From Osmia lignaria lignaria (taxonomy: Eukaryota; Arthropoda; Insecta; Hymenoptera; Megachilidae), in assembly GCF_051020975.1 (NCBI RefSeq), contig NC_135039.1, positions 12,808,692 through 12,872,691 on the forward strand: a stretch of 64,000 nt of DNA. Direction: 5' to 3'. Both the position numbers and the translations under genes were made by a program. Of the stretch, positions 12,910-24,800 are shown piece after piece (position 1 is the first letter of the stretch; the number at the start of each line of letters is the position of its first letter). A model generated the notes under the pieces. The model was not told the origin of the DNA. It did no database searches and worked only from the letters and a program-made list of their open reading frames with translations.

Positions 12910-13297
12910 ACTTTTTTCTTACAATTAGAGCGATGGGTTTGAAAAATCGTCCACGTATTCTTATCCAGTTTCAAAACTGAACTAAAATAGTATCAATAAG
13001 TACATTTTTTATTGACTGATATGAATTTGATGCAAAATTAAATACCGTGTATAGAATTTTGACGTTCTGTTCATCCATCAATATTCATTTATACATATCG
13101 CAGGTTTTTCCTTACAAACTTCCTACGAGATCAATCTCAAAGAGCTAAGAAATGATCTATTATTAATCTGTTTGGAACAGATAAAAATTAAGTAATGCAC
13201 TCATACGATAAAGCTTCCTGAACCGGATTGAATAGTGTTTGCTCGTTACACGCTGACGCGCGTATCTGCGCGTATCTTTCAGTAGGGTTATTTAAAA
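12910..13297. promoter_or_regulatory. Bidirectional promoter region of VPS33B and DCAF15
   Basis: 388 bp separate two divergent ATGs. The DCAF15-proximal end contains GC-rich GACGCGCGTATCTGCGCG. No ORF or repeat is visible. Shared promoter use is inferred from geometry only. Confidence 0.55.
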
Positions 13298-16200
13298 ATG
13301 GCGGACGCATCGTCTTCCGATACTACCTCAGATTGTTGCAATGAATGGTTCTCTGATATTACTTCCGAAAAATCAGAGTACATTATAGTAGGCCAGAAAC
13401 CGTGCCTGTCCCATCGTCGGAGTAAAAGACATTTCTTACAGAAGCTATTTTTACGAGAGGTAGGCTCGCTTAACCTTCAACCTACCGAAGTATTAATAAA
13501 ATTGACGGACTGAAGATACCTGTCAGAATCGGTCTTTAATCCGAACAAATAGCTTTGTATGTTTAGAAAAATTAATTCAATTGTTTCTAAATGACATTTA
13601 CTCGTTATCGCACGAATCGTCACGTTGAACTTCCATCGACTGCAAGAAAAAAAAATGTGCTTTTGTTCTTGCACAAGAAGTTTACTTTATTGTCTTCCTT
13701 TTTTCTTTTTTGTTGCAGTTTAATTTTTTAATAGTAGTTGCATGATGTCTAGAAGCTTGAAATAAAAAATTTAAAAAAAGTATCACGAGCATGATGGACA
13801 GAATTAGAAGTTGCGTATTAAAGAGTAATAGTAACACTGCGAAAACAATTAATTTTTATAGATCAGAGGTTGTTTATCGGCGCACAATTATGCTTCAGAA
13901 GAAAGACTGTTCGCTACTGTACCTTCCTGGCGACATTTACCTCTCCTACACGTAATCCCAAAGTCGGCGTTAGAAGCAGGGTATGTCTAGCATTTATTTC
14001 TACTCCGAAAGAACGTAACAAAGTTAAAAGAGTATTATATGAAATATATATATATGTTGTAACAACAATACTTATTGTTATTGAAGACACATTGTAATGG
14101 GATTGACACAGTGTGGTCAGTTTTTACTTACATATACATATACTATGGATATGAGTGGCAATACTTCCTTGTATAAATACTTGTTACATTGGTGGGCTTT
14201 TACTCCGAACCATGTCGCACGTAAGGTGGCAGAGGTGACACTTTTTGGTAACTACACTATCTACAGAGAACTTAGTATAGTTATATCTCAATGGCCACTG
14301 GAAAGAAGTAAATTAGTAATACACGGTCTTTGGTAAGTTTTCATTCAGATTATTTCATTTATTTGTTCACCTTAAGATTAACCGATAATAATTCATTTTT
14401 AGTACAAACTGGTTGCACTTACAACCTACAGATAGAGCATATTTAACAATAACCACAGTACCTTCTCTTGAAAATTGCAAAGATTGCTTAAAGGTTGCAG
14501 CATCATATGAAGAAGAAGGCGAAGGTAATGTCATATTATGAATATTAAGAACTAGGTAATGATGTGACAAATAAAAATATATTTCTTTAATATTTTTTAT
14601 AGAGTTAGCAGCAAATTGGGACGGTTGTGTACGGTGTAACTGTCTTCAACATGGGCTTACCGTTCATACCACATATGAAGTAATTTCCCCATATCCTAGG
14701 TTTCGTGCTACTGTCTGTTTGAATTATTGGAATCATGTGGTAGTTAACACAGGAAACTTTTTACATGTACTCAGGGTAGACTTGGACATTCCAAAATCGA
14801 AAAACCAGAAGACTTGTGATAAACAGGACACTGTCGTTACCGATACAGTGCCGTTAGACATGAGCGATGTCGAGGAATTGGATTACACGAAAGTGGTGGA
14901 ACGTTACGAATGTTCGGACGAGAAATTATGTACACCCGAGTGCGCGATCCAGTCCCCGATAATCGAACATGATTACCTAGAAGAACCAATTAAATTAAAC
15001 GATAGGTTAAATCGTGATTCATTAAATACCTCAATAATTAATCAAAGCGATTGTGTCTGTGATATAAATAAGTCTGCCGACCCTACGACCGTTAAATCGT
15101 GCGAGTGTATGGACGTTAGCGAATGTAAATGTAGGACAGCGAGCCCGATATCGCGAACCGAGCAACAAGCAATATCAGTTAGGGACAAAATTTTACAAGA
15201 TTTCTGCGAGGACATGTCTCAAGAACTGAACATCGGTAGCGATTTAATTACGTTAGTGAAACATCCGTCGTGTTCACCAAGGTCTACACCGCAAAGGCTT
15301 CCCTCTGATCTCAAAGCGATGACTACATGGTCTTCGCCGATTCTCACACCGCCATCGGACATTCTGAAAACCCGAAATTCCGAGTCTAGTCAGAAGAGTA
15401 TCCGTACTTTTCAACGTTCAACTTCCCCTCAACCCGGTGCTTCGGAGGATAACAATCTAACTTCCGTTAATTCTCCCCTTCATTCGGTCTCCGTGAGTCC
15501 TTCGTCCTCATCGCGTTTGATGTCACCGCCAGTAACACGGTCCTTTCGACACCCGAGCCCGAGGAAACGATCCAGCTTACACTCCCCACCGCCCATCGTG
15601 AATTCGACGCAGTCGAGGACGCGACCCACTCATAAACTGATCCTCGAAGCGGAGAAAGCGTACGAGTTCACGGACGAGGCGCAGGAAACCTGCGAGAAGC
15701 TCAGTTCGTTCAGGAAACGAAGACTCGCCGACAAGAAGTACGAGTTCTGCGACGAAACGGAGGACGCGGAGAACATAGTTCCTTTCAAACATATACGGGA
15801 TCAATTCAAACACCGTGGATGTTCGATACACCAGATACCATCGTCGCCTACGATGTCGCCTGCCCTAACCAATGGTAAAAAACATTGGGTGGATTCGGAT
15901 CAAAGTGAAACGGATGATTTGAATATGAGTCAAGATCAAAATGGAGTCAATGATTTAACAACTGTTGATTCAAGTAAATTAATTAAGAGTATAAAAAGAA
16001 GGATAAATCACCTCCTTGATATTTGATAACACTGTTTTAATGTTTCAGCTGAAAAGAATGTGTTACGACCATTGAATCAGAACCAGCTGCCTAATGGGTG
16101 TATCAGCAGGGAACGTTCTGGGAAACACTGCTTCAATTCCTCTCCGTTGGTTCCAAAAATAAATTTACAATATCCCACCATTAAATGCACCGCACACTTT

Positions 16201-17399
16201 AAGAGGAGTTACATAGAACTTGACGATGAAATGATATCAGTTATCACAGATGTTGAAGGTATATACTTTAGTATCTGTTATTTTGATTATTCTTGTTAAT
16301 TACAATATGATGCTATTAACACGTTCAACGCCACTAATTATTAAGAATAGAAATAGTTAATTTTCAAATTTGAAGCTCTCTATTTACCATTTTACATTAT
16401 TGCAAAATAATGTTCTTTCTATTGTTTTATTTTAATTATTCAGGCATGTGTAATTTGCTGTGGCGTTCAACGTGTTAATTAAAATAAAAAGCATAAATAT
16501 ACGTACGTTTTACAGATGAAGAAACAGGAGGATATGTAAGTTATCAGTGCGTGCTTCCTATGCATGTCCACGGATCTGGATACGTCCAAATGCAAATGAT
16601 CAGCAACAGTAAAGCTGAAAAATTGGTATTGAAATTGGTTTAAAATTACGAATCTATCGTTTCGTACGCTGAATAAATTTGAACAATCATTTTTCAGATA
16701 GTACCTTGCGTATCGATCAATCAGTTGAGCTTCGATATTGAAACGTTTTCTCATCACATAGCTGACTGGATTTGTATGAGATTTAAAAAGAGATACTGGC
16801 ACTGTAGCGACTACGACATCGAAATAATAGACGTGTGTGCGCTAAGCGGTGATATTATTTGTTTATTAATTATGAAGATTCAAGCTAGCGAAATTAATAA
16901 TCAAACACAGTGGTTCGTATAGTGATTTATGTTTAAAGAGGAAACCTTTTCTCATACTTTGGATAATTATTTAGTAAGATTAAATCGTAGTTCCCAAGAG
17001 AGGAAGCAGTACGAAGTAGGATGTAAATTTACATGGAATATTGATACAAGCCAGTATAGAATAACGGACGTGTTACCAATGGAGGAGGTGAAACCAGAAT
17101 CGTGGAAACCGAATTGTATAGACGTTCCAAACTTTCGTACCCCTTTGTGGAATCCAACTCGACGTCTAGCACCGAAATTAAGAGAGAAAATTCAACAACC
17201 GTACGCGCATACAGTGCGATTTTTACATAATGAAATGACACTGATGGGTGAGTGTTTCGAGGAAAACGTTAATTTAATTTTAACGAGGATAACATACAGT
17301 ATTATTTTTTCAGGCGAATCTATAACTAGACTGTACGATTTGGATAATTTAGTTGAATTTTACATAACACCAATGCCAAATTACCCTTCGATCGAATGA
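13298..17399 (+). CDS. DCAF15: DDB1- and CUL4-associated factor 15 (contains in-frame TAG-TGA)
   Basis: Nine exons: 13298-13459, 13869-13951, 14087-14332, 14403-14524, 14603-15973, 16049-16258, 16516-16625, 16698-17247 and 17314-17399. Phases close throughout, nominally 980 codons (human about 600 aa). The N-terminal domain matches DCAF15: THIVMGLTQCGQFLLTYT (human GHIFLGFSKCGRYVLSYT), then WWAFTPNHVARKVAEV and CVRCNCLQHGLTVHTTYEV. A long Ser/Pro-rich disordered insert fills exon 5. The C-terminal domain is also recognisable (QLSFDIETFSHHIADW, SDYDIEIIDVCALSGDIICL, FTWNIDTSQYRITDV). Family members are substrate receptors of the CUL4-DDB1 ubiquitin ligase. In exon 8 the frame is interrupted by adjacent TAG and TGA (16920-16925), yet homologous sequence continues in the same frame. 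If this stop is used the product has 842 aa. An alternative intron (donor near 16851, acceptor near 16937) would remove the stops but also a conserved-looking strand. Confidence 0.85.
16320..16474. mobile_element. piggyBac-like MITE in DCAF15 intron 6
   Basis: A 155-bp element with inverted ends CACGTTCAACGCCAC and CACGTTGAACGCCAC (one mismatch), bordered on each side by TTAA (16316-16319 and 16475-16478). It is AT-rich inside and has no ORF. Confidence 0.8.
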
Positions 17400-18351
17400 A
17401 ACAATTGTCGGATTAACCGCAAAACAATAATTTATTTATTGTTACAAATCTAAGATAGAACGTGTATAATGTAATTGAATCGTATTGGAAACATAATCCG
17501 TACATAGTTCGCAGTGACTGTACCGGGGATCGTTAAGTTGAAACGTGAACAACAGATGTAACTGTTTGCTTTCTTTTCTTTGACAAGACTTACTTTATGT
17601 GTTAAGTACTGCTGCGCGAATTTCCCGAAACTTAACGATATAGATTAAGGGTACTGAATAACAATACAACGAATATTACAAGCATTCGCTTGAATTTGTA
17701 AATTATATTCTAGAATTATACACTAACTATCTATATTATTATAGACAAACTTTGGTAATAACCACATATAGGTAACTAAGGACTGATTGTCAGTGAATGT
17801 ATTGTAATGTGTGGTTAAAAGTATAAGGGAAAGAAAGAATAGTGAAATTTAGTATTTGGTCCCAAAAGTAACTGGCGATTGAAAAAGAAAAAAAAAAAGA
17901 AAAAAACAAACAACAACAATATATCTCAAAGTCTTAATTAATTAGTTCTCTATGCCGACAAATTTTCCTAGCTATATTTATAATATTGAACATGTTAATT
18001 TAAGTTTTTACGTTACTTCATGACCTTATTGTATCATAAAGCCATTTTATCATAAAGTTTTTATATCTGAAAACTATAAATACATATATAAATGTGTATA
18101 ACATGTACGACTAACAAACGCATCTGTAATTTATGTAATTATCAATTGAATTCTCGAGAATAAGCATTTAAGGCTTGACGAAGTTATTTAATTGCTGAAG
18201 CGACGACAAAGCTGGTAAGATCGAATTTCTTAATTACCAATAAAATCTTTGTTATTTACCGGCAAACGATTTAAGTGTGTTTTTACCTTATTAAATGCAT
18301 AGGATATTTTTGAGTATGTTCAAGTAGCAAAACGTGACTTCTTAGTCGGAT
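17400..18351. other. Convergent 3' UTR space of DCAF15 and the sorting nexin
   Basis: AT-rich, without a supportable ORF. A purine/A-rich run lies at about 17880-17925. The two genes end toward each other here. Confidence 0.6.
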
Positions 18352-20280
18352 TCAAATTGGTATCTTGATCGACGATCCTACGTTCACATCGCCTCCTGTT
18401 CCATCCAACTTCAGACCAGCCAGTGTTTCCTCCCACGCGTTCATGCACTGTTGGTAATGCCGTATTTGTCGATCCGCCATCGAGATCAACATATTCTTCA
18501 AATCCATCTGTTTCTCGACGTTCCATCTTTGCAAATCGCTCCGCAAATTTTCATTCGCGCATTCAACGCGATCTTGCAACAATTCCGCTTGCTTCGCTAA
18601 TCGCGGAATCGCTTGTCCCAGTCTTTCTAATTTCTCATCGCGGGACTCCGCTTTCCAAAGGGATCCACCCCAGTTTTGCGTCGACAGGTTTCCACTTACG
18701 ATACCCATTAGCTGCTTAAATAATTGGCATTATAAATTAATGTACTTATAGAAATTGAACAGGCGAATTATACACGTACCTGATCCTTTTCGACTCGTTT
18801 CTTCGCGAGATCCTCGATCGTCATTTCATATTCGATTTGCATCGAGTCGCGTCGAGACAGAGCACCTTTCACCGCATCTATGTACGAAATGTATTCTCGC
18901 TCTTCGTTCGGTACATTTTCTAGAAGCTTTTGATGAGCTACCGCGTTACATTCAATCGCTTTCGCGATTGCCAACAAAATCGGGGCTAATTCTGGTTCAG
19001 AAGTCGCCCACAATGTGAATATTGGATGCAGCTGATGCAATTCAAGTAAATAATCTAACAAGGTGGTACATGTAATGTTTGGTAGAATTTATAACGGTTT
19101 TGATTAAGAGAATAAAACTTATTTCTTATTGTACCTTGCCTGTCTTTTTGTATACGATGATTTATCTTATCTATAGTCGCTAACTTTTCGCTAAGAGCCG
19201 TACAATATTCCCGAATTTGCTCGAACTCGAAATGACGTTGCTTCATAGTATACGTGCTTGCAATATTTTGCAAGGAGTCCGTCATTTTTACAAGAACGTT
19301 TCCACGATTTTTACGATGTATGAGAAATTCCTGAAAAGAGAAAAAAGATAGAGATTCAAAGGTGTATATATAGGGAAGAAGAAATGACTGAGGCTTACCG
19401 CAGGTTTAGATGTCAAGAAAATGTGTAAATTTTTGTCGCAGCTAAGAATAGGATGATTTACAACTCTGTTCAGAAATATATGTAACAATTTCATGCGTGC
19501 TATGATAAATTCTTTGGAATAACGATCTAACTGCGCAAGTAATGTATGCTTCCCAGGCATCGGCTGTAACATAGACAATTAATATACTGAATATTATTCT
19601 AAAAGTAGTAAGGAAGTAACTATAATATTAATAGACTTACTGGTATGATATGAGTTGGATACGAATCCACTAATTTTTGCCTTAGCCATATGAAATCATT
19701 GTACCGTCTTCTGACAACGTATTCTCCCTCGTCAAACTCTGGTCGCGTGGACTAAAATAACAAAGATACAATTAAACATTAATATTTATAAATAATTAAA
19801 TTTATATACTCACCTTTGTTGTTATACGAAAAGTGATATAAGTTTCAAGAGTTTCTAGATGCTTCTGAGGATTATCTACTTTCACCTGTAAGTCCCTAGA
19901 ATCTGCCTGAAAATCTGATATCTCTTGTTCTGGTAAAGTGGAGAAACTATCGACAGAAGGAGATGCTATCTGAAAATTTATTCAATTTAAATATATTAAA
20001 TACAATGTATATTTTAGCATGTTAATCATTATCATTTATTGTAGTTCTATTAATTTTTATTTCTACAACATTGTTAACACACGGCTGTCAAAATAGTCTC
20101 AGGTTATATTCTTACCACAGAACCTTCGACAGACGTACTACAGTTCGAAAGAAAATCCGTATCGCGGCTTTCCTGCTTAATAACACCGCCGACTGCCATT
20201 GTGCTTACTTCTAAAATTGCCGTATCTTCCGCATTGTTTTCACCCAGCTTTTCTACATCAGTTTCCGACGAAGTCATCAT
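18352..20280 (-). CDS. Sorting nexin of the SNX7/SNX30 type (PX-BAR)
   Basis: Seven coding exons on the minus strand: 20280-20116, 19969-19814, 19751-19641, 19563-19399, 19330-19135, 19054-18780 and 18711-18352, giving about 475 aa (SNX30 437). The start is the ATG-ATG pair at 20280. An acidic N terminus is followed by a PX domain with ETYITFRITTK, the basic phosphoinositide-binding VVRRRYNDFIWLRQKL stretch, the YPTHIIPPMPGKH turn and ARMKLLHIFLNRVVNHP. The C-terminal half is helical and BAR-like, with HPIFTLWATSEPELAP and QDRVECANENLRSDLQRWN, close to SNX30's EDKVECANNALKADWERWK. The family forms SNX4-SNX7 or SNX4-SNX30 dimers on endosomes for recycling and autophagy. Sequence does not separate SNX7 from SNX30. 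Exon 7 has a tandem acceptor (AAG-CAG) that could add one Gln. Confidence 0.9.
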
Positions 20281-21884
20281 CTTTAAACTGTCAAGCAACA
20301 GAGAGCTTTAACGACGCTGCGTCACGATGCGCAGCGTTGCTTTAAAGAACGATACGCACATTGATTATGTTTCAAAAAACCTGACTGAACATTCGTGAAT
20401 TCTATTCAATTATATTTTAAATATACTTTCAACCGTAATCGTATTGATGTATTTTTAAATGTAACTTATAATTTGCCATTATAATATACCCGTTATTCCA
20501 CGCTGGAATACGTTGTTCTCTGTAATTTGAAATGCTATAATTCAACTTTCGTTTGTTCTGAAATGTAGTGATGGAAATTTACGACATTCCGGAGTAAAAA
20601 AGCAAATATTTTTCGCCCGTGGAAACCGTATCTCTGGGATACACTCGATACGTTCTTTTCCCGCGATCAAAAATTCGAAACTTTCGCACCGATTCCACGA
20701 AAAATGGACTGGCCAGAAGATGACGAATACCCTTCGGTTTTTTCCAAAAGATATTCCATAATGATGGCGGAAGAATCCTCACTGCCTATTATTTATTACC
20801 GATCGCAAAATTCATTATCCAGTAAGTTTTCTTCTCTTTTTTTTTTTTTAATAAATACGATTAATAATTTATAGTTTCTCGATGCGTTAATTTCGAATAA
20901 CGCGCCGAATCTGTTGGCTTCGATAAAGTGAAGAAAGCTTTACGATGAATTAGAAATTTTTATATAATGTGTGTTTAATTAGACAAAAATCAACAAGTGA
21001 TCAAAACAATTATTTATTAACGCAAATGTCATAATGCAGTTGGCCGGCATCGTGTATGTATTATAGCCTGCGCATTAATACGTGATTGCGCACGCATGGT
21101 AAGAATACCACACAGTGTAATTTCTTTTTACGAATAACACTCGTTATTTTCAAAATACCAATTTTCTTTTTCTAAAAAAGAAAGTTTGGAATTAAGACTT
21201 ATCCAAATGAATGTTATTAATTTTAGCGACTTCAGATCAGATGATCGACGAGCTGTTTAGAGTAAAAGGGGGAGCACGCGCGATCCTATTCAGAGACGTA
21301 TTAATAACTTAATAATCCTAGTGCAAAACAAATTGACATTAATTGCATTAATGAAAGAAGACAGGAGACATCGATGGAAGTCGGTATATTACAATTTCTG
21401 AACATTTATTCTAATTTTTTTTTTCAAAGAAAAATTTTTACTAGGTATTACTTGCATCGAGAACGGAAAAGAAATTTCACCAAATAGGAATAATTTAAAT
21501 TTATACTAGTGCAATGGAAATAGATACTTTCAAGAGGTATGAATGAGATTAGACATATTACTCGTTTGATCTGATTATGGCACCCATGCGAATGAATATT
21601 ATGTACGCTACTGATCGTGACGCGGGCAGTGATGCCGTAGTCAAGGAGACCGCAGTAGCAGACAACCAACACTCCGACCAGCCGTCGACAACAAAATATA
21701 CAGGTTCGTCGGAGTGTGCTGCTCCGCTTTTCCGCTTCTACGGTGCCTTCGCCATCCGCGTGGTTTCCTGGGTGACAAGCCACCGCCGTTTCTTGATCGG
21801 GAAAGGGCCGGTTGAAATCTGTCGGGGGGAAACGTTCGGCCGCGTAAGTGCGCCCGGGCGTCGTGTTGAAAGTACACGCCATTC
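20281..21884. promoter_or_regulatory. Upstream region between the sorting nexin and Rfx
   Basis: About 1.6 kb between divergent genes. 21580-21894 is GC-rich compared with its surroundings and ends in a strong GACAG|GTGAGT donor, so it is probably the Rfx first exon and promoter area. Overlapping ORFs on both strands here look like by-products of the high GC content. Confidence 0.5.
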
Positions 21885-24800
21885 ATGAAGACAGGTGAGT
21901 GAAAATGAGACGTACGAACCGCGCTTTTCCTTCCATTCTAATCACGATCATTGCGATACATGTTTTATATGATTTTATAAACGCAGCCGCAGAAGTAACA
22001 TCTATTACATTTAAATCCGACATACTGCCGCCTTATCAATTACGAGATACTAGGATTATCGTTCGCAATATGTATTTGCTCAGTGACAGTTGGCATAGAA
22101 CGATTATTGATAATTATAAACTAAACAATACAAGTTGTATTTGGATGTATGTATTAAAGGATGCTTTAGGACCAAGTTAAAGGATATCATACTACTCATT
22201 TCTAAGCTGGCATAAACTTCAGAATGAACTATTTCAAGGATTCTACTATTATTGTTAATTCTACAATTGTTAGGTATTCATAGAAGAAAACAATGTCTTT
22301 TCATTATTAAATCAATATCTGATATCTATATTTCAGATTGTTTATCTTAAAATTCTCTATAGTTTTTAGTATGCTGATTCGTCTCAAAGTTTCTTCATTA
22401 TTCAGGAACAATTAATTTCCTTCATACTACTTTGAAAGGAAACCATTGCTGGATTTTTGCTTTATATATTCCCCTGCTGCATCATGCTTTGGCGATTTTA
22501 TTGTACACTTCTACCTAGGGGGCATTTAATATTTGAAGGTCTATATAGGTTTTAATTAAAACAGGCTTATCAATTCCATCAATGTATTTCTTGAAGCATA
22601 ATAGAAATCACTTTTTACCTATTTAATTATTGTTTTTATTTTTTATAAGATTCACCTTACAATAAATTTTTAATTATATTTTTAAAAATATTACCATTGT
22701 TGTTTCTTTATATCATTTTTCCTTTTAATACGTACTCTTCTTTCTTTTACATTTGTTTCATAAAAATTAATATTATAAAAGTTCAATCAAGTATGTTCTG
22801 CAAAAGGTTTATAAATAGATAGTAAAAGGATGGAGGGTAAGCATTGTAAAATAACAGATAAGGTGTGCAGAGCAGTTTCAAGCATCAGTCATGCATAACG
22901 GTGGCCAGGTGTACATATGGTATCCTTTCTAATGTGATCACCTTTTATAGAATATCTTGTACCATAAAATATACTTTTCTGTAACATAATAAATTTCAGT
23001 GTGAGAATGTTATTTGCTTGTCTGTTGTTTGTTAAAAATTGTATGCTTCTCATGAATCTCCAGGGTAATTAGAAAATTTATTGCTATTGGCAAAAGGGAA
23101 AATTTAATTCTCTCTAATTGCACCTATCATCTGCCCATTTCTACTGATACTTTCAATCCCCTTGACAAGAGCTTTGTGTCCAGTCACGCGTACATTGCAT
23201 TTTAGTCACCACCCCTCTCCATTTCGTTTTCTTCCCTTTGAAACATTGTTTGGTACCTGCTACCCCACAGGTACAGGGTGTACTAATACATCCTGTTATA
23301 TGTACGTTGAAACTACAATGACGTGTTTCATTCGTATTGGAAGCTCTTCGGGGCTTCACTTTGATCTGTAGATTATTGAATGCTGCACACCTGCGAGAAA
23401 TTACGTAGACCGATCCTTCTTATATGTAGGTTAGGGTGTTTGTTAATCTGTCGGTACCCACCCGAGTGGCGGGCGTCGTCGTCGAAACATGTTCCTTCTT
23501 TCTGTTCACGAATTTACGTGACATATAATGTTAAATTTAATGCAATAAAAACGATTTTTATTATGCTTTTATTACAACATACACATACTTGTATTTCCCA
23601 TTATAATATAATAAAAAATCATTAGGTGTACAACATGTTTCTACAGGACATGTATATAAGGTCTGTGTTTATTTAAAACCTTAATGAAAAATTCATCTCT
23701 ACTTATCAATGATTTAACTTTAATAGAGTATTTAAGTATACCAAAAGAATTCACAGCAGTCTTTCATGCGTCGAAGCTGTTGGGGAAACTTTATTGATAT
23801 TTGTTTCATTGGTATTGGTGTCTGTCTACAGATTCTTCCCTTCACAAACGGGGAGGCAACAACGGTGGTGATACGGTGGGAGTAGAGAGAGGTGAAGGAG
23901 TGATTGCCATGACTACAACGGGAGCTCAGTATGCCCTCGCAGCATCCACCAGAGCTAATAACAGTGGGGGTAGCTCTACATCAGTGGGGGTGGAACCAAA
24001 GCCAAGCGTTGTTGTCGTGACTACTTCCAGCTCCAGTGGCAGTGGCAGTGGAAGCGTGGCACAGAGCCAGTCGGCGAGAGGGCAACAGCTTATCACTGTT
24101 GTTACCAGTCCTGATCCTTCCAGTCCAAATTTACAACCTATACAGGTTTGTTTACTAGTACATTATGTCAATTAAGTTTTTATCTAACATAGATTCTTTT
24201 CTTTCTGAACATATTTTATTGATTTTCAAGCATTCAAGAGTATTGTATTACATGTCTGTATTAAAAGCATAAATTTTTATCTCTGTACTATTAATATTTA
24301 TCAAGAAATTTTATTTTTTTTTTTTGTATATTATATAGAAAGTTACAGTTGATCATGAGAACACGCATACTATAAATAATAATTTAGTTATTGGTTCAGG
24401 ACCCGCTTGAAACAGCTGCAGATTCTTCCAACGGCTCAACAGGTACTCCAGCACATGTTACAGCACAAGTAGTTGTGAATACTACTCACTCAGGACAGCA
24501 CACCCTTGTCGATTCTGACGCTGCGTCCACATCGGCTGGCACCATCGTCGGTGGTTCCCCGCATTTTATAACAGTAACAGGTACGTGTTACATAACATAA
24601 AACTCATCTTTATTTTACCTGTTGTTAAGTCGTCGGTTAAAATTTTGCAATCGTTCAGGAAAAGTCCTAGAGATTAGTCTTAACAATTAGCCTTAACGCG
24701 TATAGAAAAGAAAAAAGAAACTTACTAAGTTGTGAAAAGACTTCTTATAAGTCGCTTATGTTAGGGGTGAGTATCAGGATCAGTTTGAAAAATTATAGTG

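Noticed and set aside
21448..21888. Overlapping ORFs of 81-144 aa on both strands
   Set aside because: They sit in a GC-rich first-exon/promoter patch, overlap each other, and show no domain or family resemblance.
21899..22180. 93-aa plus ORF with a hydrophobic N terminus
   Set aside because: It begins a few bases after the Rfx exon 1 donor, inside intron 1. The signal-peptide look is weak and no other evidence supports it.
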